This document shows, piece by piece, positions 40,928 to 50,947 of a stretch of 64,000 nucleotides of DNA. Numbering within the stretch: the stretch's first letter is position 1; each line of letters begins with the position of its first letter. The position numbers and the translations under genes were made by a program. Below the pieces are notes generated by a model. The model was not told the origin of the DNA and searched no databases. It saw only the letters and a list, made by a program, of their open reading frames with translations. The stretch is from Arthrobacter sp. PAMC25564 (lineage in GTDB: Bacteria; Actinomycetota; Actinomycetes; Actinomycetales; Micrococcaceae), in NCBI RefSeq assembly GCF_004798705.1, contig NZ_CP039290.1, positions 3,410,001 to 3,474,000 of the forward strand, read 5' to 3'.

Positions 40928-41656
40928 CTAATGGGCTGTGGCAAGGGCGACGGCGGCAACAAGGTCCGCGGGCAGTCCCGTCTCCGCCGGTGGCAGGTCC
41001 CGGAGCCCGGACCGGTGCAGCACGTCAACGGATTCGGGGGCGGTCCGCAGCCCTTCACCGGTCAGCTTGAGCCAGGCCTCCTTCCGGGCCCAGAGCCGCG
41101 CCCGTCCGCGGAGCAGTGCCGAGCCTGACAGCTCCCGCAGCTGCTGCCGTTCCGCCGGAGCCAGCGCGACGTCGTCGAACCCGTCAAAGTCCAGCCGCAC
41201 GGGATCCTCGACGTCGATCCCCAGCCGCAGGCCCGGCTCCGGATCGATCACGGCCGCCAGCAGCGTCCACCCGGAGCTCCGCGACAGGCTGAGCAGCAAG
41301 GGAGCAGGCACCCGGGTCATCGGGGATCCGGCCCGTGAGGATCCGGCCACCGCGTATCCGGGCCGGCCATGGGAGATGCCGGGGCCGGTCCCGCAGCGCG
41401 GGCAGCTGTAGTCCACGGTCAGCCTGGCGGCCGGTACATCCAGCAGCTCCGCAGCCAAGCGCCGCTGTGCCAGCCGGCCGGACAGGAACGCGGCCCGGGG
41501 GCCGGGCATCATGGCGTCTGCCCGCTCCAGTTCGACGGCGTCCAGGAGCTCGAGAGCGTCGAGTTCCAGCCCGCGCGGCTGCCCACCCGACGGGCCTGAG
41601 GGCCAGCCGGGCGGGCAGGACCGCAGGACGGCCAGCGGTGGCACCTGGCGGCTCAC
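40928..41656 (-). CDS. 4'-phosphopantetheinyl transferase (Sfp type)
   Basis: Transfers the phosphopantetheine arm from CoA to carrier-domain serines. The 242-residue, Sfp-like protein has the Mg-binding motif LGIDVED and the WARKEAWLKLTGEGL signature. It is the only such enzyme in the window. A likely client is Ser553 of the Pls-type synthetase at 23.3-27.2 kb, though the two genes are 14 kb apart and this pairing is inference. Confidence 0.88.
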   Translation of the reverse strand: MSRQVPPLAVLRSCPPGWPSGPSGGQPRGLELDALELLDAVELERADAMMPGPRAAFLSGRLAQRRLAAELLDVPAARLTVDYSCPRCGTGPGISHGRPGYAVAGSSRAGSPMTRVPAPLLLSLSRSSGWTLLAAVIDPEPGLRLGIDVEDPVRLDFDGFDDVALAPAERQQLRELSGSALLRGRARLWARKEAWLKLTGEGLRTAPESVDVLHRSGLRDLPPAETGLPADLVAAVALATAH

Positions 41657-41680
41657 GGGGCGATCAGTCCGTCAGCCGTT

Positions 41681-44236
41681 TCAGCGCTGAAGCGCTCCGA
41701 AGCGCTCATGGGCCACCGCGACGGCGCTCTCGCGGGCCGCGGACGCCTCCTCGGCCGTCAGGGTCCGGTCACTGGCACGGAAACGCAGGCTGAAGGCCAG
41801 CGATTTCCTGCCCTCCTCGATGCCCTTGCCCGCGTACACGTCAAAGAGCGCCACATCCTCGAGGAGTTCGCCGGCGCCCTCGCGCAGGGCCGCAAGCACC
41901 TCTTCTGCCGGGACATCCTGGGCCACCACGAGGGCGACGTCCTGGCTGGCCACGGGGTACGTCGAGATATGCCGGGCCACGATCACGTCGGCCGCGGCTT
42001 CGAACAGTGCATCGGCGTTGAACTCGACCGCCACCGAGCGTGCCGGCATGTCATGCGCCGCCAGCAGTTTCGGGTGCAGTTCGCCGGCGTAGCCCAGCAC
42101 CTCGCCGGAACGGAGCGCAAGCTGCGCGGCCCGTCCCGGGTGGAAGGCCTGGTGGTGGCCCTGGCTGACGACGATGTCGACGCCGAGGACATCGCCGGCG
42201 AGCCGGGCGATGTCCAGCGCATCGGCCCAGTCCCAGGGACGGGGTGTGTGGCCGGCGGCGGCGGGTGAATCATGGCCGGTGAGGACCGCGGCAAGATGCA
42301 GCGGCTGGTCCGGGACGCCGTCGTACAGGGCATCGAGCACCTCGTCGGAGGGCTTGGCGCCCAGCGGCGGGATCGAGGCGGTGCCCAGCTTTTCGCCCGG
42401 CAGGAACACGAGACCCGCCTCGAACAGCGCGAGGTCGCGGAAGCCGCGGGAGTGGTTCCGCTTGGCAACCTCGATCAGCCCGGGAAGGATGGAGGTCCGC
42501 AGGTAACCGTGCTCCTCGCTGATCGGGTTGGCCAGCTTGAGTGCCTTGCGCGGCGTGCCCTCGACCGGTACGCCGAAGGTGTCGTTGGCGGCCTTGGAGA
42601 CGAAGGGGTAGGCCAGGACCTCGGTGAGGCCGGCGGACGCCAGGGACTGGACCAGGCGGCGGCGCTGCTGCTGGACGCGGGTCAGGCCGCGGCCGGGAGG
42701 CGCGACCGGAAGCGTCGCGGGGATCTTGTCGTAGCCGACGAGCCGCGCGATTTCCTCGGAGAGGTCTTCCTTGGTTTCCAGGTCGTTGCGCCAGCTCGGC
42801 GCGGTGACTTCGTAGAAAGCGCCGGAGCCTCTTTCCTTCTTCTCGACGGCGGCGCCCAGGTCCTTCAGCGAGGTGACAATCTGCTCCTCGCTGAAGTCGA
42901 TTCCGATCCGGTCCGAGGCGAAGGCCGCGGGCAGTTGGACGGTGACGGCGTCCGGTGCGGTTCCGACGTCGGTCCCCCCGGCGACGGCGGTGCCGCCGGC
43001 GAGCCCGACCAGGAGGTCGACGGCGCGCTGGGCCGCGATGCCGGCAACGTGCCAGTCCACGCCGCGTTCGAAGCGCTTTGAGGCCTCGGACGGCAGCTTG
43101 TGGCGGCGGCGGGAGCGGGCGATCGAGACTTCCTCGAAGTGCGCCGCCTCGATCAGGATCGTCGACGTCGCGTCGCTGACCTCGGTGGAGGCGCCGCCCA
43201 TCACGCCGGCCACACCGATCGGGCCCGAGGCGTCCGTGATGAGGAGGTCTTCGGAGTCGAGCGCGCGTTCCTTGCCGTCCAGCGTGCGCAGCTTCTCGCC
43301 GGAAACGGCGCGCCGGACGACAATGTCGCCGGTGAGCCTGTCCTGGTCATAGAAGTGCAGCGGCTGGCCGAGCTCGAGCATGACGTAGTTGGAGATGTCC
43401 ACCGGCAGGGAGATGGAGCGGATGCCGGCGAGGCGGAGCCGCGAGGACATCCACGGCGGCGTGGGCTTCGTGGCGTTGACGCCGCGCACGGTCCGGGCCA
43501 CGAAGCGGTCACAGCCCGGCTTGCCGTAGATCGGCGCGTCGTCGTTGAGCTTCACGCCGTAGCCGCCGGCCAGCTCCGCGGGTGCCTGGACCTTGGACGC
43601 CGGGTCGGTGAAGGACGTGCCGGTGGCGTGGGCGTACTCGCGGGCCACCCCGCGGATCGAGAACGCATAGCCGCGGTCCGGGGTGACGTTGATTTCGGCG
43701 GCCTGGTCGTAGAGGCCCAGGAGCTCCATGGCATCGGTGCCGATTTCCGGGTCCAGCCCGATCCTCGACAGCACCAGGATGCCGTCGTGGTCCTCGCCGA
43801 TGCCGAGCTCGCGCACGGAGGCGATCATGCCGGCGGACAGGTGGCCGTAGGTCTTGCGCGCGGAAATGTGGAAGTCGCCGGGCAGCACGGCACCCGGAAG
43901 GGTGACCACCACTTTGTCGCCTTCCACGAAGTTGTGGGCCCCGCAGATGATGCCCTGCACGCCGGAGGGGTCGATGCCCTCGCCGGTGAGGGTCTGGGGC
44001 TGTCCTTCGGGGACCACCCGGACCTGGCACCAGTTGATGGTCTTGCCGTTGGTCTGGGGTTCCTTGACGATGCTCAGGACCTGGCCCACCACGATGGGGC
44101 CCTGGAGGGTGTCCGTCGGCCGGTGGACTGCTTCTTCTTCAAAGCCGACCTTGACCAGTTCGGCCATCACGTCTTCGGCCGTTGCTCCGGCCGGTACCTG
44201 CGCGAATTCACGCAGCCAGGAAAGTGGGATACGCAC
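41681..44236 (-). CDS. pheT: Phenylalanyl-tRNA synthetase beta subunit
   Basis: An 851-residue subunit of the alpha2-beta2 enzyme. It starts with the tRNA-binding EMAP-like domain (IVVGQVLSIVKEPQTNGK, about 45-160). The B3/4 editing core (about 230-400), the B5 domain and a C-terminal FDX-ACB anticodon-binding domain (about 755-851) follow. I set the start at GTG 44236, two bases after the pheS stop, because the homologous N-terminus RIPLSWLREF begins there. Operon pheS-pheT. Confidence 0.97.
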   Translation of the reverse strand: MRIPLSWLREFAQVPAGATAEDVMAELVKVGFEEEAVHRPTDTLQGPIVVGQVLSIVKEPQTNGKTINWCQVRVVPEGQPQTLTGEGIDPSGVQGIICGAHNFVEGDKVVVTLPGAVLPGDFHISARKTYGHLSAGMIASVRELGIGEDHDGILVLSRIGLDPEIGTDAMELLGLYDQAAEINVTPDRGYAFSIRGVAREYAHATGTSFTDPASKVQAPAELAGGYGVKLNDDAPIYGKPGCDRFVARTVRGVNATKPTPPWMSSRLRLAGIRSISLPVDISNYVMLELGQPLHFYDQDRLTGDIVVRRAVSGEKLRTLDGKERALDSEDLLITDASGPIGVAGVMGGASTEVSDATSTILIEAAHFEEVSIARSRRRHKLPSEASKRFERGVDWHVAGIAAQRAVDLLVGLAGGTAVAGGTDVGTAPDAVTVQLPAAFASDRIGIDFSEEQIVTSLKDLGAAVEKKERGSGAFYEVTAPSWRNDLETKEDLSEEIARLVGYDKIPATLPVAPPGRGLTRVQQQRRRLVQSLASAGLTEVLAYPFVSKAANDTFGVPVEGTPRKALKLANPISEEHGYLRTSILPGLIEVAKRNHSRGFRDLALFEAGLVFLPGEKLGTASIPPLGAKPSDEVLDALYDGVPDQPLHLAAVLTGHDSPAAAGHTPRPWDWADALDIARLAGDVLGVDIVVSQGHHQAFHPGRAAQLALRSGEVLGYAGELHPKLLAAHDMPARSVAVEFNADALFEAAADVIVARHISTYPVASQDVALVVAQDVPAEEVLAALREGAGELLEDVALFDVYAGKGIEEGRKSLAFSLRFRASDRTLTAEEASAARESAVAVAHERFGALQR

Positions 44237-44238
44237 TA

Positions 44239-45300
<1,062 letters not shown>

Positions 45301-45529
45301 CTACTGTTCTTAGCTACGAGTCGGGTCATGCCAACGGCCGAGGCGCCTGCGAGCGTTCCATCCGCAGCGCTTCCGTCGTCGACATATGGCAGGGTCACAG
45401 CCATGGTCACAGGACAGTCACCAAGGCCAAGCAACGCCGGAATCCCTCCGGCGGGTACCCTCCCCCAGTCTAGTTGACGGCACCCCCGCACCCGAACGTG
45501 ACGGGGGTCTCCCCCGCTACCATGGCCTC
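45301..45529. other. Divergent intergenic region pheS / membrane protein
   Basis: About 230 bases that must hold the promoters of both pheST and the rightward small membrane-protein gene. No strong -35/-10 pair or leader structure was recognised. Confidence 0.4.
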
Positions 45530-46009
45530 ATGACCTCCGGACAACAGCTGCGGCAGCTTGCCAATGTGCTGAACGGTTCGACCCTGCTGGGGCTGCTGTT
45601 GGCAGCCGCTGCCCGCACGGCCATCGGCAGCGGGCCGCGCGGCCTGCTGATTGCCACCGGCTACCGCTGGCGGCTCCCCTTCGCCGGGGCGTTCACGGTC
45701 GGCAACGTGGTGCTGTTCCGCGCCGGTCCCGAAGAGGCCTTGGCCAACACTGGGCTGCTGGGGCACGAGGAACGGCACAGCACGCAATATGCCTGCTGCT
45801 TCGGGATGCCTTTCCTGCCGCTCTACTTCCTGGCGGCGGGGTGGTCCTGGTGGCGGACCGGCAATCCGGCGTCGGGGAATTTCTTCGAACGGCATGCCGG
45901 CCTCCGGGCCGGCGGCTATCTGGATCGCAGCTTGGACGGCAATCCTGGCGGCCATCCTGGCGGCCATCCTGGTCCGGGCCCGGCGGCCCCTGAACGGAAT
46001 GAGGCATAA
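45530..46009 (+). CDS. Small membrane protein with HExxH zincin-like motif
   Basis: A 159-residue protein of unknown function. HEERH (79-83) is a zinc-peptidase-type HExxH motif. About 36 residues later comes FFERHAG with Glu120, a possible third ligand, in the NxFE context common to small membrane zincins. Hydrophobic segments lie at about 17-32, 50-63 and 92-108. The C-terminus is Gly/His/Pro-rich (GGHPGGHPG), from a 12-bp DNA repeat near 45945-45975. ATG 45530 was chosen over the longer frame. The next gene follows after one base, so they form an operon. Confidence 0.7.
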   Translation: MTSGQQLRQLANVLNGSTLLGLLLAAAARTAIGSGPRGLLIATGYRWRLPFAGAFTVGNVVLFRAGPEEALANTGLLGHEERHSTQYACCFGMPFLPLYFLAAGWSWWRTGNPASGNFFERHAGLRAGGYLDRSLDGNPGGHPGGHPGPGPAAPERNEA

Positions 46010-46010
46010 C

Positions 46011-46649
46011 ATGGCGGACAGCCCCAGGATCATCTCTGTCACCGGATCCGGCAGCGCGGAAGCCGCACCGGACCTGCTGACCCTCTCGATTGGCGTCGAG
46101 TGCCGCCGTGAGAATGTCGGCACGGCCTACGGCGACGCCGGAAAGGCCTCGGCCGCGATCACCACGGCGCTCCGGGAGCACGGCGTCGGCAGCCCTGACA
46201 TCACGACCTCGGGCCTGAATGTCCGTGCGGAGGTGAATTGGCAGGAGGGCCGTGGCCAGACGGTTTCCGGCTACCTCGCGTCCAGTGTGCTCAGCGTCCG
46301 GATCCGCGAGCTGGCGGGTTCCTCGGAGATCATCGCGGCGGCCATTGCCGCCGGCGGCAACGACGTCCGGCTCAACGGCCTGGAGCTCGGCTTCGCGGAC
46401 CCGTCCACGGTACTGTCCCGGGCGCGTGAGGCCGCATGGCAGGACGCCCTCACGACGGCGCAGCACTTCGCCTCCCTGGCCGGGGTGGAGCTCGGCAAGG
46501 CCGTGTCCATCACCCAGCAGGCCGGGTTCCAGGCTCCCGTTCCGGTGGCGAAGATGCAGCGCGCCGTCTCGGCGGAGCCACTCACAGTCGAAGCCGGCGA
46601 GTCCAGCGTCAGCGCGACGGTCGGCGTCGTCTGGGAACTTATCGCCTGA
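46011..46649 (+). CDS. SIMPL (DUF541) domain protein
   Basis: A 212-residue protein of the SIMPL/DUF541 family: ISVTGSGSAEAAPDLLTLSIGVE at the N-terminus, then alternating alpha/beta segments, ending AEPLTVEAGESSVSATVGVVWEL. No signal peptide is seen, although many relatives are exported. The biochemical role is not established. GAGG lies six bases before ATG 46011; an ATG at 45999 is an alternative. Confidence 0.88.
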   Translation: MADSPRIISVTGSGSAEAAPDLLTLSIGVECRRENVGTAYGDAGKASAAITTALREHGVGSPDITTSGLNVRAEVNWQEGRGQTVSGYLASSVLSVRIRELAGSSEIIAAAIAAGGNDVRLNGLELGFADPSTVLSRAREAAWQDALTTAQHFASLAGVELGKAVSITQQAGFQAPVPVAKMQRAVSAEPLTVEAGESSVSATVGVVWELIA

Positions 46650-46726
46650 CGGGTGCCCCGGGACGTGCGGAGGCGGGAGCCTGCGTCAGCTGTCTTCGCC
46701 AGGCCTGAGGCTTTCCGGCGGCTTCC

Positions 46727-46761
46727 TTGACTTAAACTCGAACATACCTTCGAATGTATCC
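46727..46761 (+). promoter_or_regulatory. LexA-type SOS box over a leaderless promoter
   Basis: TCGAAC-ATAC-CTTCGA (46738-46753) matches the actinobacterial/Gram-positive SOS box TCGAAC-N4-GTTCGA at 11 of 12 positions. TTGACT (46727-46732), a 17-base spacer and TCGAAT (46750-46755) form the promoter, with six bases to the ATG at 46762. The box covers the spacer and -10, so LexA binding should repress. Confidence 0.7.
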
Positions 46762-47895
46762 ATGAGATGGGACGCACAGGCAATCACCCCGCCGGGAGAT
46801 TCCGGTGACAACAGCGGAGCCCCGGCCGCCGTTGCGCTGCTCCCGCTGGCCGGGCTGGTCCGTTCCGTTTCCACGCCGGAGTTTGCCGGCGTCACCTTCC
46901 ATGAGGTCACCGCCAAATCGGTGCTCAACAAGGTGGCCGCCGGTTCGCTGATGCCGTTCGAATGGACCATCAACCCCTACCGCGGCTGCAGCCACGCCTG
47001 TGTCTACTGCTTCGCCCGCAAGAGCCACACCTACCTTGACTTCGACGCCGGGCTCGATTTTGACAGCCAGGTGGTGGTCAAGATCAACGCCGCCGAGGTC
47101 CTGCGCAAGGAAGTCGCCAAGCCGTCCTGGCGCCGGCAGCACGTGGCCCTCGGCACCAACACGGACCCCTACCAGCGGGCCGAGGGCCGCTATCGACTGA
47201 TGCCGGACATCATTGGCGCCCTCGCCGACTCCGGCACTCCGCTGTCCATCCTGACCAAGGGCACGCTCCTGGCCCGGGACATCCCGCTCCTGAAGCACGC
47301 CGCAGCCCAGGTTCCCGTGGGGGTGGGCATCTCGCTGGCCATGACCAGTGAGGCGCTGTCAGAAGCCGTGGAGCCCGGAACCCCCGGACCCCGCGCACGG
47401 CTGAAACTGATCACCCGGCTCCGCGAGGCAGGACTGCCCTGCGGCGTCATGGCCATGCCCATCCTGCCCTGGCTTTCGGACAGCGACGAAGCCCTGGATT
47501 CCCTCTTCGGATCCTTGGCGGCGGCCGGGGCCACCGGCGTCACGGCGGGTGCGCTGTACCTGAAGCCCGGTACCCGGGAGTGGTTCATGCAGTGGATCGC
47601 CAGGGAGTATCCACAGCTTGCCGGCCGGTACCGGCGCCTGTACGGCAGCGGCTCCTATGCCTCGAAGGAATACCGGGCCTGGCTCGCCGGACGCATCTGG
47701 CACTTCAAGGCGCTCCATGGCTTCTCCGGCTCACAGGGCTTCAGCCACCGCGATCCCCACGACGATCCCCGGGAGGAGGAAGCCCAGTACCCGGCCGGCA
47801 GCATCCCGGAAACGGCCGCCGGACCGCAACACCCCGGAAAGCCCGTGCCGGCGGGCGGCGGGCGGACAGACGCCGCGCAGTCCACGCTGTTCTGA
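46762..47895 (+). CDS. Radical SAM protein, Rv2578c family
   Basis: A 377-residue radical SAM enzyme. CSHACVYC (76-83) is the CxxxCxxC iron-sulfur cluster motif, in the context INPYRGCSHACVYCFAR typical of the SplB-related Rv2578c group. The spore photoproduct lyase-like fold suggests DNA lesion repair, but the substrate is unknown. I chose ATG 46762 because it follows a leaderless promoter and the family starts with MRW. The mycobacterial relative is reported to belong to the LexA regulon, matching the SOS box here. Confidence 0.9.
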   Translation: MRWDAQAITPPGDSGDNSGAPAAVALLPLAGLVRSVSTPEFAGVTFHEVTAKSVLNKVAAGSLMPFEWTINPYRGCSHACVYCFARKSHTYLDFDAGLDFDSQVVVKINAAEVLRKEVAKPSWRRQHVALGTNTDPYQRAEGRYRLMPDIIGALADSGTPLSILTKGTLLARDIPLLKHAAAQVPVGVGISLAMTSEALSEAVEPGTPGPRARLKLITRLREAGLPCGVMAMPILPWLSDSDEALDSLFGSLAAAGATGVTAGALYLKPGTREWFMQWIAREYPQLAGRYRRLYGSGSYASKEYRAWLAGRIWHFKALHGFSGSQGFSHRDPHDDPREEEAQYPAGSIPETAAGPQHPGKPVPAGGGRTDAAQSTLF

Positions 47896-47966
47896 ACCCG
47901 CCCCACTGAATCCGGCCCCGCCGCCCGCGCCGCCCGTGCGGGCGCGAGGCCGTGTGCCCGACCGGG

Positions 47967-49341
47967 TCAGAGCGCCTTGACGGCGCCCAACACCTTGGCC
48001 AGCGAGTCCTTCGCGTCCCCGAACAACAGCGTCGTCTTGGGGTCGTGGAGGAGCTCATTCTCGATGCCGGCGAACCCTGGACGCATCGAGCGCTTCAGGA
48101 ACACCACTTGCTGGGCCTGCACCACTTCCAAGATCGGCATGCCGAAGATCGGCGAGCCGGGAGAGGACTTCGCCGCCGGGTTGACCACGTCGTTGGCGCC
48201 CACCACGAGGACGATGTCGGTATTCGGGAATTCCGGATTGACCTCGTCGAGTTCCCGCAGCGACTCATACGGCACGTTGGCCTCCGCGAGGAGCACGTTC
48301 ATGTGGCCGGGCATCCGCCCTGCCACCGGGTGGATCGCGAAGACCACCTCGACCCCGCGGGCCGCCAGTGCCGTCGCGAGCTCGGCCACCGTGTGCTGGC
48401 CCTGCGCCACGGCCAGCCCGTAGCCGGGCACGATCACCACGCGCTGGGCGTAGCCGAGCTGGACGGCAACGTCCTCCGGAGAGGAGGACCGCACCGGCCG
48501 GTCGCTCTGCGTGGTCGAGCCCGCCGTCGAGCCGCCGCGGAACGCCCCGAACATGATGCCCGCCACCCCGCGCCCCATCGCCGAGGCCATCACCTTGGTG
48601 AGGATGGTTCCGCTCGCCCCGACGAGCGTCCCGGCGACGAGCAGGAGCACATTGCCCAGCACCACGCCGGATGCCGCCACCGCGAGCCCGGTGAAGGCGT
48701 TGAGCAGCGAGATCACGATCGGCACATCGGCGCCGCCGACGGGCAGCACCAGCAGCAGCCCGGCCGCGAGCCCCAGCCCCAGCAGCGCGATGGCCCAGCT
48801 GGTGGAACCGCTGAGAATGACGAAAACCCCGGAAGGTCACCGCGCCCAGCAGCACCACGGCCATCATCCAGGCCATGCCGGGAAAAAGCAGGGGGCGGGT
48901 GCTGATCAGCTCCTGCAGCTTTCCCACGGTCACGGCCGAGCCGGCGAACGAGACCGCGCCGACGAGCATCGTGAAGACCACCGCCAGCCGCACCCAGGGG
49001 TCCTCGCTGTGGCCGAGTTCGAGCACGGCGACCAGCGCGGCAGCTCCGCCTCCCACTCCGTTAAACAGGGCCACCAGTTGGGGCATCTGGGTCATCTGCA
49101 CCCGCCGGGCCACGGGAACGGCGACGGCGGAGCCGACGGCGATGGCGGCCAGGATGAGCGGAACATTCTCCAGCTTCACGGATAGGAACACCGTGACCAC
49201 GGCCAGCAGGGCGCCGGCGGCCCCGATGGCGTTGCCGCGGCGCGCGGTCCGGGGCGAGCTGAGGCCCTTCAACGCGAGGATGAAGCAGATGGCGGCCGCC
49301 AGATAGAGCAGGGCGGTCCAGCCGGGCGCGAGGATATTCAT
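47967..49341 (-). pseudogene. pntB: NAD(P) transhydrogenase beta subunit, frameshifted
   Basis: Membrane and NADP-binding subunit of the proton-translocating transhydrogenase. The first part (49341 to about 48830) encodes the TM segments and ends VVLLGAVTF before leaving frame. The rest, from VFVILSGSTSWAIALLG through LPVGGADVPIVISLLNAFTGLA to VLGAVKAL, is in another frame. The break lies near 48820-48835, by CCGGGGTTTTCG. Together they would give about 460 residues, the normal size. It may be a real inactivating frameshift or a sequencing error. Confidence 0.85.
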
Positions 49342-49673
49342 GTGCCCCCGCCCTTGACGGCCCCTCCGGAGCGCCGCCGGGCCGGCGTCCGGTCGCTCCG
49401 GGGGCCGCCGAACATCTCCAGCATCCGGTCGGTGACCACGAACCCGCCGACCAGGTTCGCCGTCGCGAGGACCACGGCGGCCAGGGCAATCGTCAGCAGC
49501 CAGGGGTCGTCCGCCTGTCCCGCCACGATGATCGCGCCTACGAGGATGATGCCGTGGATGGCGTTGGCGCCGGACATCAGCGGGGTGTGCAGTTTGCTGG
49601 TGACCTTGGAGACGACTTCGAAGCCTACGAAGACGGCGAGCACCACGACCGTCAGCAGCGTGACCGGATCCAT
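49338..49673 (-). CDS. pntAB: NAD(P) transhydrogenase alpha subunit, membrane part
   Basis: A 111-residue subunit with three predicted TM helices (MDPVTLLTVVVLAVFVGFEVV, GANAIHGIILVGAIIVAG, LTIALAAVVLATANLVGGF). It carries the split-form domain II of the alpha chain. Its start overlaps the pntAA stop (TGATG) and its stop overlaps the pntB start (ATGA), so the three genes are coupled. Confidence 0.92.
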   Translation of the reverse strand: MDPVTLLTVVVLAVFVGFEVVSKVTSKLHTPLMSGANAIHGIILVGAIIVAGQADDPWLLTIALAAVVLATANLVGGFVVTDRMLEMFGGPRSDRTPARRRSGGAVKGGGT

Positions 49674-50890
49674 CAGGGCTGTTCCCCCTCCTTCAATGCC
49701 GCCAGGTCCGATGCGGCCAAGGCGGACGCGGCCAAGGCGGACGCGGCCAAGGCGGACGCGGCCAAGGCGGACGCGGTGGCGGCATGCTGAACGGACCCGG
49801 CGCGGGTAAGGCAGGCTCCGGACACCACCTCGTCCTCGAAATCCGGCCTGACCTGGCCGTCGTGGGTCATCAGGGCGAGCAGGTTGCTGACGTTTTTGGC
49901 GTACAGCCGGGAGGCGTCCGAGGGCATTGTCGATGCCGCATCCTGCAAGCCGACAAGAGTGACACAACCGCCCACAACGGGCACCTGGACGTCCCGGCCG
50001 GCGATGACGCCTTCGACGTTCCCGCCGGATTCGGCGGCGAGGTCGACGACGACGGAACCGGCCCGCATCCCGGTCACCATGTCCATCGTGACGAGCAGAG
50101 GTGCGGCGCGGCCGGGAATGGCTGCCGTGGTGATGAGGACATCCGCGGCCGCGACATGCGGTGTCAGCAGGCCACGCTGGCGCCTGGCCCGGTCCTCGCC
50201 GAGTTCGCGCGCGTAGCCCCCGGTCCCCTCCGCCGGGGCATCGAGGTCCAGGTTGATGAAGGTGCCGCCCATCGAGGCGACTTCATCGGCGGAGGCCGCC
50301 CGGATGTCATTGGCCGACACCCGGGCGCCCAGCCGTTTCGCGGTGCCGATCGCCTGCAGCCCGGCGACACCAGCGCCGAGGACCAGCACCCGGGCCGGCG
50401 GGATCGTCCCGGCGGCGGTCATGTAAAGCGGGAAGAACCGCGGATAGCGTAGGGCCGCCTCCAGCACCGCGCGGTAACCGGACACGAGGGACTGGGAACT
50501 GAGCGCATCCATGGACTGGGCGCGGGAGATCCGCGGGACCAGTTCGAGCGCGAAAGAGGTGATCCGGCCTGCGGCCAGGGCCCGGACGGTGGGCAGTTCC
50601 GACGCCGGGGACGCGAACCCGATGGTGACGGTGCCGGGCCGGAGCGTGGCCGCAAATTCCGGGCTCAGCGGCCGGACGTGCAGGAGGACATCCAGCGTTT
50701 CGGGCGGGAGCTCGGCGATGGTCGTGGCGCCGGCTTCCTTGTAAGCGGCATCGGGGTAGCCGGATTCCATTCCCGCACCGCTCTCGACGACGACATCGAG
50801 TCCAAGGGCTGCCAGCTGCCTTACCGTCTCCGGCGTGGCCGCGACCCGGCGCTCCCCCGCACGCTGCTCCCGCCTGACGCCGACCTGCAC
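49673..50890 (-). CDS. pntAA: NAD(P) transhydrogenase alpha subunit, NAD-binding part
   Basis: A 405-residue soluble domain I that binds NADH and passes hydride to NADP in the beta subunit. It is related to alanine dehydrogenase: VGVRREQRAGERRVAATPETV at the start and ARVLVLGAGVAGLQAIGTAKRLGA as the Rossmann fold. The C-terminus is odd: ASALA repeated four times from a 15-bp tandem repeat, probably a flexible linker. First gene of the pnt operon. Confidence 0.94.
   Translation of the reverse strand: MQVGVRREQRAGERRVAATPETVRQLAALGLDVVVESGAGMESGYPDAAYKEAGATTIAELPPETLDVLLHVRPLSPEFAATLRPGTVTIGFASPASELPTVRALAAGRITSFALELVPRISRAQSMDALSSQSLVSGYRAVLEAALRYPRFFPLYMTAAGTIPPARVLVLGAGVAGLQAIGTAKRLGARVSANDIRAASADEVASMGGTFINLDLDAPAEGTGGYARELGEDRARRQRGLLTPHVAAADVLITTAAIPGRAAPLLVTMDMVTGMRAGSVVVDLAAESGGNVEGVIAGRDVQVPVVGGCVTLVGLQDAASTMPSDASRLYAKNVSNLLALMTHDGQVRPDFEDEVVSGACLTRAGSVQHAATASALAASALAASALAASALAASDLAALKEGEQP
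49713..49772. repeat. 15-bp tandem repeat, four units, in pntAA 3' end
   Basis: GCGGCCAAGGCGGAC occurs four times in a row (49713-49772), plus a partial unit, encoding ASALA repeats on the minus strand. The units are identical, so copy number may vary between strains. Confidence 0.9.
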
Positions 50891-50947
50891 GGGCCACTCC
50901 TCTCGATCCGCTTCAGCGTAGCCACATGCCGGCCGGTTTGGCGAGGG

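Noticed and set aside
45301..45529. T-box or Phe-codon leader upstream of pheST
   Set aside because: No T-box sequence, terminator or run of Phe codons was found.
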